64,000 nt of DNA, taken from an uncultured Eubacteriales bacterium (lineage in GTDB: Bacteria; Bacillota; Clostridia; Oscillospirales; Acutalibacteraceae). The position numbers and the translations under genes were made by a program. The DNA lies in assembly GCA_934525065.1 (NCBI GenBank), contig CAKSYX010000002.1, positions 58,395 through 122,394 on the forward strand, read 5' to 3'. Shown piece by piece: positions 15,596 through 24,137 of this stretch. The notes below the pieces were generated by a model that saw only the letters and a program-made list of their open reading frames with translations, was not told the DNA's origin and did not search any database. Numbering within the stretch: the stretch's first letter is position 1; each line of letters opens with the position of its first letter.

Positions 15596-15622
15596 ACGGT
15601 CGCGTTTTGCGGCCGTTTTTTG
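15596..15622 (+). terminator. Terminator of the aromatic amino acid operon
   Basis: ACGGTCGC (15596-15603) pairs with GCGGCCGT (15609-15616, one G-T pair), then TTTTTT to about 15621. Confidence 0.85.
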
Positions 15623-15634
15623 CATTCAAAACCG

Positions 15635-15663
15635 TTGCCAAAAATGCGGCGGTATGGTAGTAT
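15635..15663 (+). promoter_or_regulatory. Promoter of the alpha/beta hydrolase gene
   Basis: -35 TTGCCA (15635-15640), 17-base spacer, -10 TAGTAT (15658-15663). Confidence 0.6.
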
Positions 15664-15725
15664 ATCATATGTAAAATCATGCGCGCCTTTGGCGCAAAAC
15701 GCATCACCGAACAGGAGGAAAAACT

Positions 15726-16661
15726 ATGGCAGTTACAAAAAAAGACGCATACTTTGCTTCATCAACAGGCGTTGATAACATCCATTGCTGCATTTGGCAG
15801 GACACGGAAAAAGAGCCGAAGGCGATTTTTCAAATTGCGCACGGCGTTTCGGAGTACATTGAACGTTACGACGAATTTGCGCGCTTTCTTGCGGGAAACG
15901 GCTTTGTTGTCTGCGGCAACGACCACCTCGGCCACGGACTTTCCGCAAAAACACTCGACGACCTCGGATTTTTTGCCGAAGAGGACGGCGATCTTCGCCT
16001 TGTTGACGATATGCACATTCTTTCGCTCATCATGAAAAAGCGGTATCCCGCTTTGCCGCTCATTCTTTTCGGCCACAGCATGGGTTCGTTCTGCGCCAGG
16101 GTTTACGCCGCCGTTTTCGGCGAAGAGCTTTCCGGTCTGATTCTTTGCGGAACAGGCGAGCTTCCGGCGTCTGCCGTTGTTCTTGAAGAACCGCTTCGCT
16201 TCCTTTGCAAAAAGCTCGGCGCAAAAGCCGCGGTACCGGGCGATCTGCTTGACAAAATGGGTGCTCTTGCCGTCCGCGACAGACAGACCGACAAGGACTG
16301 GCTCAGCCGCAACCGCGAAAACGTTGAAAAATACATCGCCGACCCCTATTGCGGTGTACCGCTCAAGCTCGGCGGAATGAGAGACATTGTTTCGCTTGCA
16401 AACTCGGCCTGCGCAACCGGCTGGGCGTTCCGCCTTCCGTTCGGACTGCCTATTATGCTCATCTCCGGCGCGAAGGATCCCGTCGGAATGAACGGAAAGG
16501 GCGTTATTGCCTGCTGCGACAACCTTGAAAGCGCAGGCCACAGCCCGGAAGTGATTCTTTACCCCGGCGACAGGCACGAAATTCTCAACGAGGACGACCG
16601 CGAAAAGGTCTTTTCCGATGTGCTTTCATGGACACAGAGGGTTCTGAACGGCGAATTTTAA
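15726..16661 (+). CDS. Alpha/beta hydrolase, serine aminopeptidase S33 / monoglyceride-lipase-like
   Basis: 311 residues, cytoplasmic (no signal). Serine hydrolase fold: ARFLAGNGFVVCGNDHLGHG early in the domain (oxyanion region and typical DHxGHG motif of the monoacylglycerol lipase / lysophospholipase group), nucleophile elbow LFGHSMGSF (Ser), an ISGAKDPVG strand with the acid Asp, and YPGDRHEILNE with the catalytic His. Probably cleaves an acylglycerol, lysophospholipid or other carboxyl ester. ATG 15726 follows ACAGGAGGAAAAACT. Single gene between a terminator and the next promoter. Confidence 0.85.
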   Translation: MAVTKKDAYFASSTGVDNIHCCIWQDTEKEPKAIFQIAHGVSEYIERYDEFARFLAGNGFVVCGNDHLGHGLSAKTLDDLGFFAEEDGDLRLVDDMHILSLIMKKRYPALPLILFGHSMGSFCARVYAAVFGEELSGLILCGTGELPASAVVLEEPLRFLCKKLGAKAAVPGDLLDKMGALAVRDRQTDKDWLSRNRENVEKYIADPYCGVPLKLGGMRDIVSLANSACATGWAFRLPFGLPIMLISGAKDPVGMNGKGVIACCDNLESAGHSPEVILYPGDRHEILNEDDREKVFSDVLSWTQRVLNGEF

Positions 16662-16722
16662 TCTATATTTAAATAAAATCTGCTAAATTTTCTGCATACT
16701 GTATTTCCGTCGCTCGGAGGAC

Positions 16723-16751
16723 TTGCAATTTTTTGCTCAATGGTATAAAAT
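16723..16751 (+). promoter_or_regulatory. Promoter of the PpiC foldase gene
   Basis: -35 TTGCAA (16723-16728), 17-base spacer, -10 TAAAAT (16746-16751). A CGAACGG/CCGTTCG inverted repeat lies in the leader. Confidence 0.7.
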
Positions 16752-16846
16752 AGGCAATTGTAATGTGACCCGGCGGCCGAACGGAAAAAGCCGAACCCGT
16801 TCGCTGCGGCGGAAACGAAATTTTTTTGAAAAGGATGAAAACCACG

Positions 16847-18769
16847 ATGGCCAAAGAAGAAAAAAACTCTGCCGAAAAATATCGCGAAGAGCGCAAGGCT
16901 CGTCTCGCAAAGGCAGCAAAAAAGAATCAAAAGGCTTATAATCCTCAGGCCGGAAAAATTGCCGGCAAGGTTATTGCCGTTATCCTTGCTGTTGCAATCG
17001 TTGCCGGAATCGGCGCGTTTGCCCTGAGCAGAACCGGCGCACTTGTGAAGAACAAGGTCGCCTTCAAGGTCGGCGACGTTGAGGTTACCCAGCCCGAATA
17101 TGCCTATTACTACGCTTCGTCAAGCAACCAGATCATTAAGTATCTTGAAGGCTACGGCAACTATATCGGAATCAGCTACGACTCAACGGTAACTCCGGAT
17201 AAGCAGCAGTACACCGCAAATATCCAGGCTCTCGGCTACCCGACGATGGACCTCAAAGAGGGCGAAAGCGCAACCTGGACCGATTACTTTGAGTTTTTTG
17301 CAAAAAAGCAGATCAGACAGATCAAGGGCCTTGTTAAGCTTGCAAACGAAAAGAACGTCACTCTTGACGAAAGCGACCTCAAGACGATTGACAAAAACCT
17401 TGAAAGCATGCAGGAAAGCCTTGACTCCAGCGCTGCCTCCACCGGAATCAGTTATTCCGTCAACGGCTATTTCCGTGAGTATTACGGAAAGGGCGTCAAC
17501 GAAAAGCTTGTTAAAGAAATCATGAAGGATCAGTCGCTTGCAAGCAAGTACCTTGACGTAATGGACAAGGAAATCGAAGCAAGCTACACCGACAAGCAGG
17601 TTGAAAAGGAATACAACAAGAACATTGATTCCTACGCTGCAATTTCATACAGAAGCTATAAGTTCACCGCCGAAACCGTCAAGGACGAAAAGGCCGGAAC
17701 GGAAAGTGCAACAAAGGAGACTCTCGCAGCCGCAAAGAAGGACGCTGAAGCGTTCAAGGCCGCCGTAACAGATGAGGACAGCTTCAAGAAGCTTGCCGCC
17801 GAAAACGAAAAGAAGGCGGAAAACAAGGACTATAAGCTCATGATCTCCGACGACACAAAGACCCTCACTGCGGACGCAACCAAGGAAACCGTCTCCTCCT
17901 CACAGAGCGACGAAAAGTTCCTCAAGTGGGCTTTCTCCTCAGACACAAAGAAGGGCGACACCTATCTCCTTGAAGGCACCGACGGCTACACCGTTTTCAT
18001 GATGGTTGACCCGATGCACAAGGCTCCGGACAACGTGACCTATGACGTAAGACATATTCTTGTTAAGTTCCCGGGAGCAGACGCGGACGCAAACGACAGC
18101 GAAGGCTCTGAAGAAGAGACAACGACCGCTGCCGGCGCCGAAAGCAGTGAAGAAGAAACCACTGAGGCCGAAACCACCACCGCAGCCGCAAAGACCGAGA
18201 AAAAGGAAGAGGACGTTAAGGTTGAAACCCTCGACACCTCAAAGTATACCGATATCGGCGTTTATCTTGACGTCAATGCAGACACTGCAAAGGACAAGGC
18301 AACCTATAAGAAGGCTCAGGATATCCTTCAGAAATACCTTGACGGCGAACACACTGCCGAAGCTTTTGAAGCTCTTCAGAACGAGTATTCCGAAGACACC
18401 AGAGACGAAAGCACCAATGAGCTGAAATTCCTTGTTTATCAGAATACCGCCAAGGGAGACATGGTTGAGCAGTTTGAAAGCTGGTCTCTTGAAAAGGGCA
18501 GAAAAGAAGGCGATGTAGGTATTGTTGAAACAACCTACGGCTATCACATCATGTACTTTGTCAAGACCACAACAACAACTTGGGCAGACACCGTAAGACA
18601 CGCTCTTTCCGAGCCTAAGCTCACCGAAATTCAGACCAAGGCTGCCGAAGGCGATGATACCGCAATCAACGCCGAAAACGAAGCAAGCCTTGCAGACGTT
18701 GAAGAATTCATCGTCAAGGTTTTCAAGAGCCAGATCAGAAACTCGAATAAATCCTCTTCAGCTGGCTAA
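16847..18769 (+). CDS. Membrane-anchored PpiC-type (parvulin) peptidyl-prolyl isomerase
   Basis: 641 residues from ATG 16847 (AAGGA upstream; ATG 16835 is an alternative). A charged 35-residue cytoplasmic start is followed by one membrane helix (about 37-60) and a long outer part. SurA/PrsA-like helical region (about 70-330) precedes the parvulin domain, which starts at VRHILVKF (about 401) and ends near GYHIMYFVK (about 565). An acidic, Thr/Glu/Ala-rich low-complexity stretch of about 45 residues (about 411-457) splits the parvulin domain after its first strand. Unlike PrsA it has no lipobox cysteine. Probably folds exported proteins at the outer membrane face. Whether the split domain is active is untested. 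Confidence 0.85.
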   Translation: MAKEEKNSAEKYREERKARLAKAAKKNQKAYNPQAGKIAGKVIAVILAVAIVAGIGAFALSRTGALVKNKVAFKVGDVEVTQPEYAYYYASSSNQIIKYLEGYGNYIGISYDSTVTPDKQQYTANIQALGYPTMDLKEGESATWTDYFEFFAKKQIRQIKGLVKLANEKNVTLDESDLKTIDKNLESMQESLDSSAASTGISYSVNGYFREYYGKGVNEKLVKEIMKDQSLASKYLDVMDKEIEASYTDKQVEKEYNKNIDSYAAISYRSYKFTAETVKDEKAGTESATKETLAAAKKDAEAFKAAVTDEDSFKKLAAENEKKAENKDYKLMISDDTKTLTADATKETVSSSQSDEKFLKWAFSSDTKKGDTYLLEGTDGYTVFMMVDPMHKAPDNVTYDVRHILVKFPGADADANDSEGSEEETTTAAGAESSEEETTEAETTTAAAKTEKKEEDVKVETLDTSKYTDIGVYLDVNADTAKDKATYKKAQDILQKYLDGEHTAEAFEALQNEYSEDTRDESTNELKFLVYQNTAKGDMVEQFESWSLEKGRKEGDVGIVETTYGYHIMYFVKTTTTTWADTVRHALSEPKLTEIQTKAAEGDDTAINAENEASLADVEEFIVKVFKSQIRNSNKSSSAG

Positions 18770-18815
18770 GCCTTTGAACGAACGGCCAAACAGCCAAAAT
18801 GAATAGACCTAACAC

Positions 18816-18850
18816 CACGGAGTGCAGAATTTTCTGCGCTCCGTGTTTTT
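18816..18850 (+). terminator. Intrinsic terminator after the PpiC gene
   Basis: CACGGAG-T-GCAG (18816-18827) pairs with CTGC-G-CTCCGTG (18834-18845), then TTTTT. Confidence 0.85.
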
Positions 18851-18977
18851 GTGCCGTAGTATATCATAAACCGTGCAAAGTGATTTCCGATATTGATATT
18901 AAAGGCATAAAAATTCAAATACAACAGAAAAAAATATTAAAGTTACTGTTTAGAAATTCAGCAGTAGGTTCGTGTTG

Positions 18978-18983
18978 TATAAT
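18978..18983 (+). promoter_or_regulatory. -10 element ahead of the pyruvyl transferase gene
   Basis: TATAAT at 18978-18983; no good -35 at the right distance. It lies inside the longest open frame (from 18972), which supports the later start at 19023. Confidence 0.5.
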
Positions 18984-19022
18984 GAGCGCGGATTGAACCC
19001 GATATATCAGGAAAAACGCAAT

Positions 19023-20549
19023 ATGCAAAGACGCAGAGCGAAAAAACAGAAAGTCTTAGAGAGAGCGGGTTCGGATTCACAGAATATAAAGGAACTGAAT
19101 TTTTCCAAAGCCGTAAAATCTGAAAGACGGAGACTGAGATTTATGAAAATACTTATGCGCGCCCAAATGGACCACACAAAGCTTTTTACGCCCGAGGAGG
19201 TATATTTAGGCAATCTTATGGGCGGAAACAGCGGAAACTGGCTTTATCAGTTCAGCCTTTTTCGCGCTCTTATGACGGATGAAAGCGTAAAAATTGATAC
19301 TATTGATACAAAAACCTCACTCGGTACTGACTTTTTCAGCTCAAAGTATGCAAACCATTTAAACAAAAATTATGACTGCTTTGTTCTTCCGCTTGCGAAT
19401 GCTTTCCGCAATACCTTTGTTGATGAGCTGAAAGAGCTGACCGGCTTTGTCAGGGCTCTTAAAATTCCCTGCATCGTTCCCTCAATCGGAATTCAGGCAC
19501 TCAACGGCAAGGACTTTACCCAAACCTTTCAGTACCGCGATGAGGCGAAGGCTTTTGTTTCGGCCGTGCTTGAAAAGTCCTCAATGATCGGTCTGCGCGG
19601 CGAAGAAACCGCCCGCTTTTTGACCTCACTCGGCTTTGAAAGGGAAAAGCACTTCACCGTTGTCGGCTGCCCGTCAATGTATTCAAACGGAAGAAGGCTT
19701 CCCGAGGTGAAGCCGCTTGACTTTGGAAAAGACAGCCTGCTTCTCCTCAACTCAAAGGTTGAGCATGAGAAAAAGAAGGTTGCCGAAATGTTTGAGGGCT
19801 TTGCTGACGAGCATGAAAATTATGTTTATGCACCGCAAAGAAGAGCGCAAATAATTACAAGCTATTACGGAACGTATTTTCAGCCGTGTGATGAGGACTT
19901 TGTTTTTAAGAAGCGGTTCTATGACCCGGCAAAAACCGTAACCTTCACCTCGGTTCCCGAATGGTACGGCTACATGAAAAAATACGTTGACCTTTCCGTC
20001 GGAACAAGAATACACGGCTCGGTGGCCGCAATCATGGGCGGCGTCCCCACCTTTATAGTTAACCTTGACCAGCGCGTCGGCGAGCTTGCTTCCTTCCACA
20101 ACATTGCGCATATTCCCTTTAACGAGATTGAAAAAGGCGCAACGATTGAATCTCTCATTAAGAACGTTGACTTCAATTGTATCCACGAAGGTCATTCGGA
20201 AAGGTTTGACCGTTTTGTTGACTTCCTTGAAAAGAACGGACTGAAGACGGCGTACAGCGAAAACCGGGATGTTGAAAAGGTTTACTTTGACTCTGTTATT
20301 GAAAACAACAATTATAATCTTGCCCCGAGGTGCTTCGGCGAATGTGACAGCAAAGAAAAAGTTGAACGCACCCGAAAGGCGGCCGTTTATTTTGCATATG
20401 AAGCTGCCGACCTGAAAAAAGAGGCTGTTGAAGCGGCGAAAAAGAACGAGAGCCTGAAGAAAAAGCTCAAAAAGTCAACTTCTATGAGTGCCAAGGAGCT
20501 GTTCAAAAAGCTGATCGAGGTCATTTTTAAAAAGAAAAAAGCAAAATAA
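19023..20549 (+). CDS. Polysaccharide pyruvyl transferase family protein
   Basis: 508 residues from ATG 19023 (CAGGAAAA upstream and a TATAAT just before). The pyruvyl transferase / GT-B-like family is indicated by GNSGNWLYQ near the N-terminus, PSIGIQALNGKDF, SMIGLRGEETARFL, VVGCPSMYSNGR, and DLSVGTRIHGSVAAIMGGVP with NLDQRVGEL. These are the family's C-terminal nucleotide/phosphoenolpyruvate region. The C-terminal about 45 residues are Lys-rich and helical, an unusual tail. No signal peptide. Likely adds pyruvyl ketals to a surface polysaccharide or glycan; the acceptor is unknown and no other glycan genes are adjacent. Confidence 0.8.
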   Translation: MQRRRAKKQKVLERAGSDSQNIKELNFSKAVKSERRRLRFMKILMRAQMDHTKLFTPEEVYLGNLMGGNSGNWLYQFSLFRALMTDESVKIDTIDTKTSLGTDFFSSKYANHLNKNYDCFVLPLANAFRNTFVDELKELTGFVRALKIPCIVPSIGIQALNGKDFTQTFQYRDEAKAFVSAVLEKSSMIGLRGEETARFLTSLGFEREKHFTVVGCPSMYSNGRRLPEVKPLDFGKDSLLLLNSKVEHEKKKVAEMFEGFADEHENYVYAPQRRAQIITSYYGTYFQPCDEDFVFKKRFYDPAKTVTFTSVPEWYGYMKKYVDLSVGTRIHGSVAAIMGGVPTFIVNLDQRVGELASFHNIAHIPFNEIEKGATIESLIKNVDFNCIHEGHSERFDRFVDFLEKNGLKTAYSENRDVEKVYFDSVIENNNYNLAPRCFGECDSKEKVERTRKAAVYFAYEAADLKKEAVEAAKKNESLKKKLKKSTSMSAKELFKKLIEVIFKKKKAK

Positions 20550-20759
20550 AGCTCTTTCAACCGGAAACGCTTGATTTTGAGCAAAAGCTTTTTGGTGAAC
20601 GGGTTTATTGCAGTGTATAGAAAATATGCAAAAAGATATAAATGTTAATTTATATAGATGACTGATATTCTTATGAATATTGTCAATAAACATGGGGTGT
20701 AATTTTGGCATGAAAGGAGATGAATGCAGAACATCCGGTTTAAAAGTTAATCAGGCCTG

Positions 20760-20765
20760 TATAAT
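20760..20765 (+). promoter_or_regulatory. -10 element ahead of the secreted protein gene
   Basis: TATAAT at 20760-20765, 29 bases before the start. The -35 region is not consensus. Confidence 0.45.
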
Positions 20766-20794
20766 TTTTAAAATTTGGAGGCGCTATACCATCA

Positions 20795-22015
20795 ATGAAA
20801 CGAAAGCTTTTATGTGTGATTACAGCTGTCGTTGCCATTTGTGCATTTATTGTCACGGCATATGCGGCGGTAGTCACATACACAAACACGGAAACCGAAC
20901 ATGTTGCAACACTGCCATCGAGAGAAATTGATAATGTTACATATTCCGGCGTTGGAGGACTTGCAATTGGAAGAAAGCATAACAGTATGTTTGTTATGAA
21001 AGCCGAAACTCAGGAAGGCAATCCTACTGAACAAAACGCTTTGCTCTATGATTTCCCGGATATCGACAATCCGTCTAACGTTCATTATTATCGTTTGAAT
21101 CACGCGGGTCACGCGAATGCAATGACAATTGATGACACAAATATTTATGTCTGCGGTTGGACTAAGATTGATCATTATGACGGAAGTAACCAAAGTAATA
21201 ATAAATACAATAATTGGGTGTTGATGATTCCGAGAAAAATGTTTACATCTCTTCGCAAGGGAGCTAATGGAGTCTATATGCACAAATATAATAAAAATAC
21301 TCCTGACATTCCGGGGTATTCGATATTATATCCAAAAGTTAAGACCATCTTGGCTGACGGTTCCGTCAAATATTCGGATTATATGAAAACTATAAATTCA
21401 ATATCAAAATATAATGATAGCGAGACATTTATTATTGGATATAATATGGCTCAGAAATCAGAAAGAGCTAAGCAGATAAGGGCTGACCTTGGCGATGATA
21501 TGGCTTTTACAACAGCACGGCTTGAAGAGTATAACGGAAGAACATATTTCGTTGTATCTGAAGAGCAGGAAGATATTTTTGTTGTTAAAAACAATGTTGC
21601 AAACAAAGATGCAGTTGATCAGGATATTGGTTACGCACCGGGTCATGGGTTATTTATTCCTAAGTGGTACGGTGGAAGTACTGCAAATCCGTATTATAAG
21701 CCAACAAAAACGGTGATTATGTGGGCAAACATTGACAGTGAAGCATCATCAAAAATAATTGATGGAACTTCATACAGGTATTACATTCCAAACAGGATAG
21801 TAATTGACAAGTCTAAAGACAAGGACAGTAATGGTAACCTGCTATATACCAAGTTTGAACCGGAATCAATCGCATTTACAAAAGATGAAAATGGGTATGA
21901 CGGTTCATTGTTGTTTAGCTGTAATACTCTAAGGAATAGTTCTGCTGACGGAGCTTATAAAGATAGTGTTTTCAAACTCACACATGATGGCGGACAGGGA
22001 TTTTCGCTAAATTGA
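20795..22015 (+). CDS. Secreted protein of unknown function
   Basis: 406 residues. N-terminal signal peptide (about 1-24, ending AYA). I do not recognise the family. The body has repeated strand-like segments, with an RLNHAGHANAMTIDDTNIYV segment and HGLFIPKWYG later on, a pattern that could fit a beta-propeller or similar all-beta fold. Codon use is clearly more AT-rich (TAT, AAT, ATT) than in the surrounding metabolic genes, a sign of recent acquisition. GGAGG lies 13 bases before ATG. Only 20 bases separate it from the BspA-like gene, so the two are probably cotranscribed. Exported surface or secreted role; no enzymatic motif seen. Confidence 0.7.
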   Translation: MKRKLLCVITAVVAICAFIVTAYAAVVTYTNTETEHVATLPSREIDNVTYSGVGGLAIGRKHNSMFVMKAETQEGNPTEQNALLYDFPDIDNPSNVHYYRLNHAGHANAMTIDDTNIYVCGWTKIDHYDGSNQSNNKYNNWVLMIPRKMFTSLRKGANGVYMHKYNKNTPDIPGYSILYPKVKTILADGSVKYSDYMKTINSISKYNDSETFIIGYNMAQKSERAKQIRADLGDDMAFTTARLEEYNGRTYFVVSEEQEDIFVVKNNVANKDAVDQDIGYAPGHGLFIPKWYGGSTANPYYKPTKTVIMWANIDSEASSKIIDGTSYRYYIPNRIVIDKSKDKDSNGNLLYTKFEPESIAFTKDENGYDGSLLFSCNTLRNSSADGAYKDSVFKLTHDGGQGFSLN

Positions 22016-22035
22016 CAGAAGGGATTGGTTGACAC

Positions 22036-23679
22036 ATGAAGAACACAACGATGTTTAAGAAAATATTTGTAATTATTTCTATAATTACTCTGTTTGCTTT
22101 TGTTCCGGCGATGGCAGCTTCACCGTATTATCATGATACAGGCATAGAATATGACGATTCCAACGATCATATAAAGATAGTTGATAACGTAGTGTACGAG
22201 CTTTGCGACCGGGGAGAATATGAAAAATCGCCGGAGTACAGCGTTATCGAATTCGGCGCAACGAAGGAAATCAGAAAGAAAATGACAGAAATAGTAATTC
22301 GCGAGGAAATCGACGGAATACCTGTCAGAGAAATTTACGGTGAGCCCGACAAAGATTGCGTTAACCCGACGGCAATATATCCGAACGTCAGCAAAATCAC
22401 TATTCCGGATAGTATTGTTCGTATCGGAAGAATGAGCTTTTCAGGCTTGATAAATATTAAAAAGATTGACCTTACGGCAGGACTGAAGGAGCTGGGAAGC
22501 AAAGCCTTTGGCCGCCTTGAGAAGCTTGAGGAGGTCAGCGTTCCCGAGGGTATAGAAAGAATCAAAGCAGAAACGTTTAAAGGCTGCATCGCTTTGAAAA
22601 AGGTTACCTTCAAGGGTAATGTCAGGCGTATTGATGAAAGCGCATTTGACGGCTGCAAGTCGTTGAGCAATATAAATTCCGGCAATAAGCTTGAATATAT
22701 TGGATACCGTGCGTTCTATAATTGCGCAAATTTGAAAAGCTTCTATTTTTCAAAAACGCTCAAAACCATTGAAGCATGGGCATTTAACGGAAGCGGCTTA
22801 ACATCGGTTTCGATTCCTTCCGGCGCGAAGCTTAGCAAATACTGGTCAACAGAAGACTCAGACTGTATATACGGCTCCCAGTTCAAAAACTGCAAAAGCC
22901 TTAAAAAGGTAGCCTTTGGCAACACAAAAAATGCAGTCACAATTCCGCTGGACTGCTTTGAAGGCTGCACAGCACTCAAGAGTGTTGCTTTGCCGGAAAG
23001 TGCAAAGAAAATCTCCATCTACCCCGGCGCATTCCGCCAAAGCGGTTTGACAAAGGTAAAGCTTCCGTCGGGAACAGTGTTTGTCAAGAGCAGCTTTACA
23101 AATGAAGCAGAGGAAGCCTGCTATGGTTCTCAATTTAAAGACTGCAAAAAGCTTAATAGTGTAGTGTTTGAAGATACCAAAAAAAGCGTTGTAATTCCCA
23201 ATGACTGCTTTGCCAGCTGCACAGCACTCAAGAGTGTTGCTTTGCCGAAGAGCGCAAAAGGAATAACATTGTTCCCCCGCGCGTTCTATAACTGCACATC
23301 ACTGAAAACGGTTGAAAACAGCGGCAGAATAAGCGGAATTCGCGCATCGGCTTTTAAAAACTGCAAGAGCCTTGAAAGCATCAAATTCTCCTCAAAAATC
23401 AAGTATATTGAAAAGATGGCCTTCAAGGGCTGCAGCAAGCTGAAAAGCGTAACCTTCAAGGACACAAAAAGTGTTCCCGTGAATACATATGCAAAGAACA
23501 GCATTCGCACTTCGTTCGATAAGGGCACATTTGCCGGCACGCCGAACAGCATGAAGTTCTTCGTAAAAAATGCGACGGTTGCAAAAAAGCTCAGAACCGC
23601 TCTCAAGGGCTCCGGAGTAAGAAATGCGCGCATTTATACGATTTCAGGGAACCGTTTGGTTTACACCGGCGTTAAGTAA
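22036..23679 (+). CDS. BspA-type leucine-rich repeat surface protein
   Basis: 547 residues. Signal peptide (about 1-28, MAA). From about residue 90 to 500 it holds many LRR_5 (BspA/TpLRR) repeats of about 23 residues with the pattern FxxCxxLxxVxLPxSxxxIxxxAF; typical units are AFDGCKSLSNI, CFEGCTALKSVALPES and AFKNCKSLESIKF. Two units are near duplicates at the DNA level (about 22960-23010 and 23215-23260). No LPxTG or other wall anchor is visible, so the protein may be secreted or bound by its partner. The family is used for binding host or bacterial surfaces. Follows the unknown secreted gene; together they look like a surface module. Confidence 0.88.
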   Translation: MKNTTMFKKIFVIISIITLFAFVPAMAASPYYHDTGIEYDDSNDHIKIVDNVVYELCDRGEYEKSPEYSVIEFGATKEIRKKMTEIVIREEIDGIPVREIYGEPDKDCVNPTAIYPNVSKITIPDSIVRIGRMSFSGLINIKKIDLTAGLKELGSKAFGRLEKLEEVSVPEGIERIKAETFKGCIALKKVTFKGNVRRIDESAFDGCKSLSNINSGNKLEYIGYRAFYNCANLKSFYFSKTLKTIEAWAFNGSGLTSVSIPSGAKLSKYWSTEDSDCIYGSQFKNCKSLKKVAFGNTKNAVTIPLDCFEGCTALKSVALPESAKKISIYPGAFRQSGLTKVKLPSGTVFVKSSFTNEAEEACYGSQFKDCKKLNSVVFEDTKKSVVIPNDCFASCTALKSVALPKSAKGITLFPRAFYNCTSLKTVENSGRISGIRASAFKNCKSLESIKFSSKIKYIEKMAFKGCSKLKSVTFKDTKSVPVNTYAKNSIRTSFDKGTFAGTPNSMKFFVKNATVAKKLRTALKGSGVRNARIYTISGNRLVYTGVK

Positions 23680-23763
23680 TTTTCAATATTCTTTCACGCT
23701 GCGCCGAATACGCTGCCAAAGCTTGACTGCCGGCGCGCAGAAAAGTGAATAAAAACAAAAACG

Positions 23764-23799
23764 GCACGCGTTGCAAATTTCCGCAACGCGTGCTTTATT
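23764..23799. terminator. Bidirectional terminator between the LRR gene and the 44-residue peptide gene
   Basis: Perfect 11-base stem GCACGCGTTGC / GCAACGCGTGC (23764-23774, 23783-23793). T-rich on both sides: TTTATTT on plus, and a T run on minus from the A-rich 23747-23762. Confidence 0.85.
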
Positions 23800-23811
23800 T
23801 AAAGGATACTT

Positions 23812-23946
23812 TTATTTTTCACTTGTCTGAACCGATTCGGCAAACTGTGCCTGAATATTCTCGTCTGCGGCAAAAACACCGACAGCAGAGCCGAAAAAGA
23901 CCAGCATTGAAAGGAACATTGCCGTCACACGGCGAAAACGCTTCAT
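23812..23946 (-). CDS. Small secreted peptide precursor, 44 residues
   Basis: ATG at 23946 with AAGGAGGAATGAGG upstream. A nearer ATG at 23952 abuts the binding site and is less likely. The precursor opens MKRFRRVTAMFLSMLVFFG, a classic signal peptide with basic start and hydrophobic core, and a VFA cleavage site at residues 24-26. This would release an 18-residue tail, ADENIQAQFAESVQTSEK. TAA at 23812 is 12 bases from a strong terminator, so it is a complete transcription unit. No family recognised. Could be a secreted signalling peptide or a small envelope protein. The -10-like TATACT about 35 bases upstream lacks a good -35. Confidence 0.6.
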   Translation of the reverse strand: MKRFRRVTAMFLSMLVFFGSAVGVFAADENIQAQFAESVQTSEK

Positions 23947-24045
23947 CCTCATTCCTCCTTTTTTAAAGTTTACCCGCTAAGTATATGCACAATAACATTA
24001 AAAGTAATTAAAATAGGAAACGTGCGGCGGCAGAATATATTTTGC

Positions 24046-24074
24046 TTGCAATTGGATTCTTTATATAGTATAAT
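24046..24074 (+). promoter_or_regulatory. Promoter of ileS-proS
   Basis: -35 TTGCAA (24046-24051), 17-base spacer, -10 TATAAT (24069-24074). The leader is only about 60 bases, with no T-box motif. Confidence 0.85.
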
Positions 24075-24137
24075 AACTTGGTATGTATGTGCCTTTCATC
24101 ACTGACTGAGCAAATAAACGTATGGAGGAAAGAAAAA

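Noticed and set aside
15762..16577. Minus-strand open frame (271 codons) opposite the alpha/beta hydrolase
   Set aside because: The plus strand has all the hydrolase motifs, promoter and ribosome binding site; the antisense frame has none.
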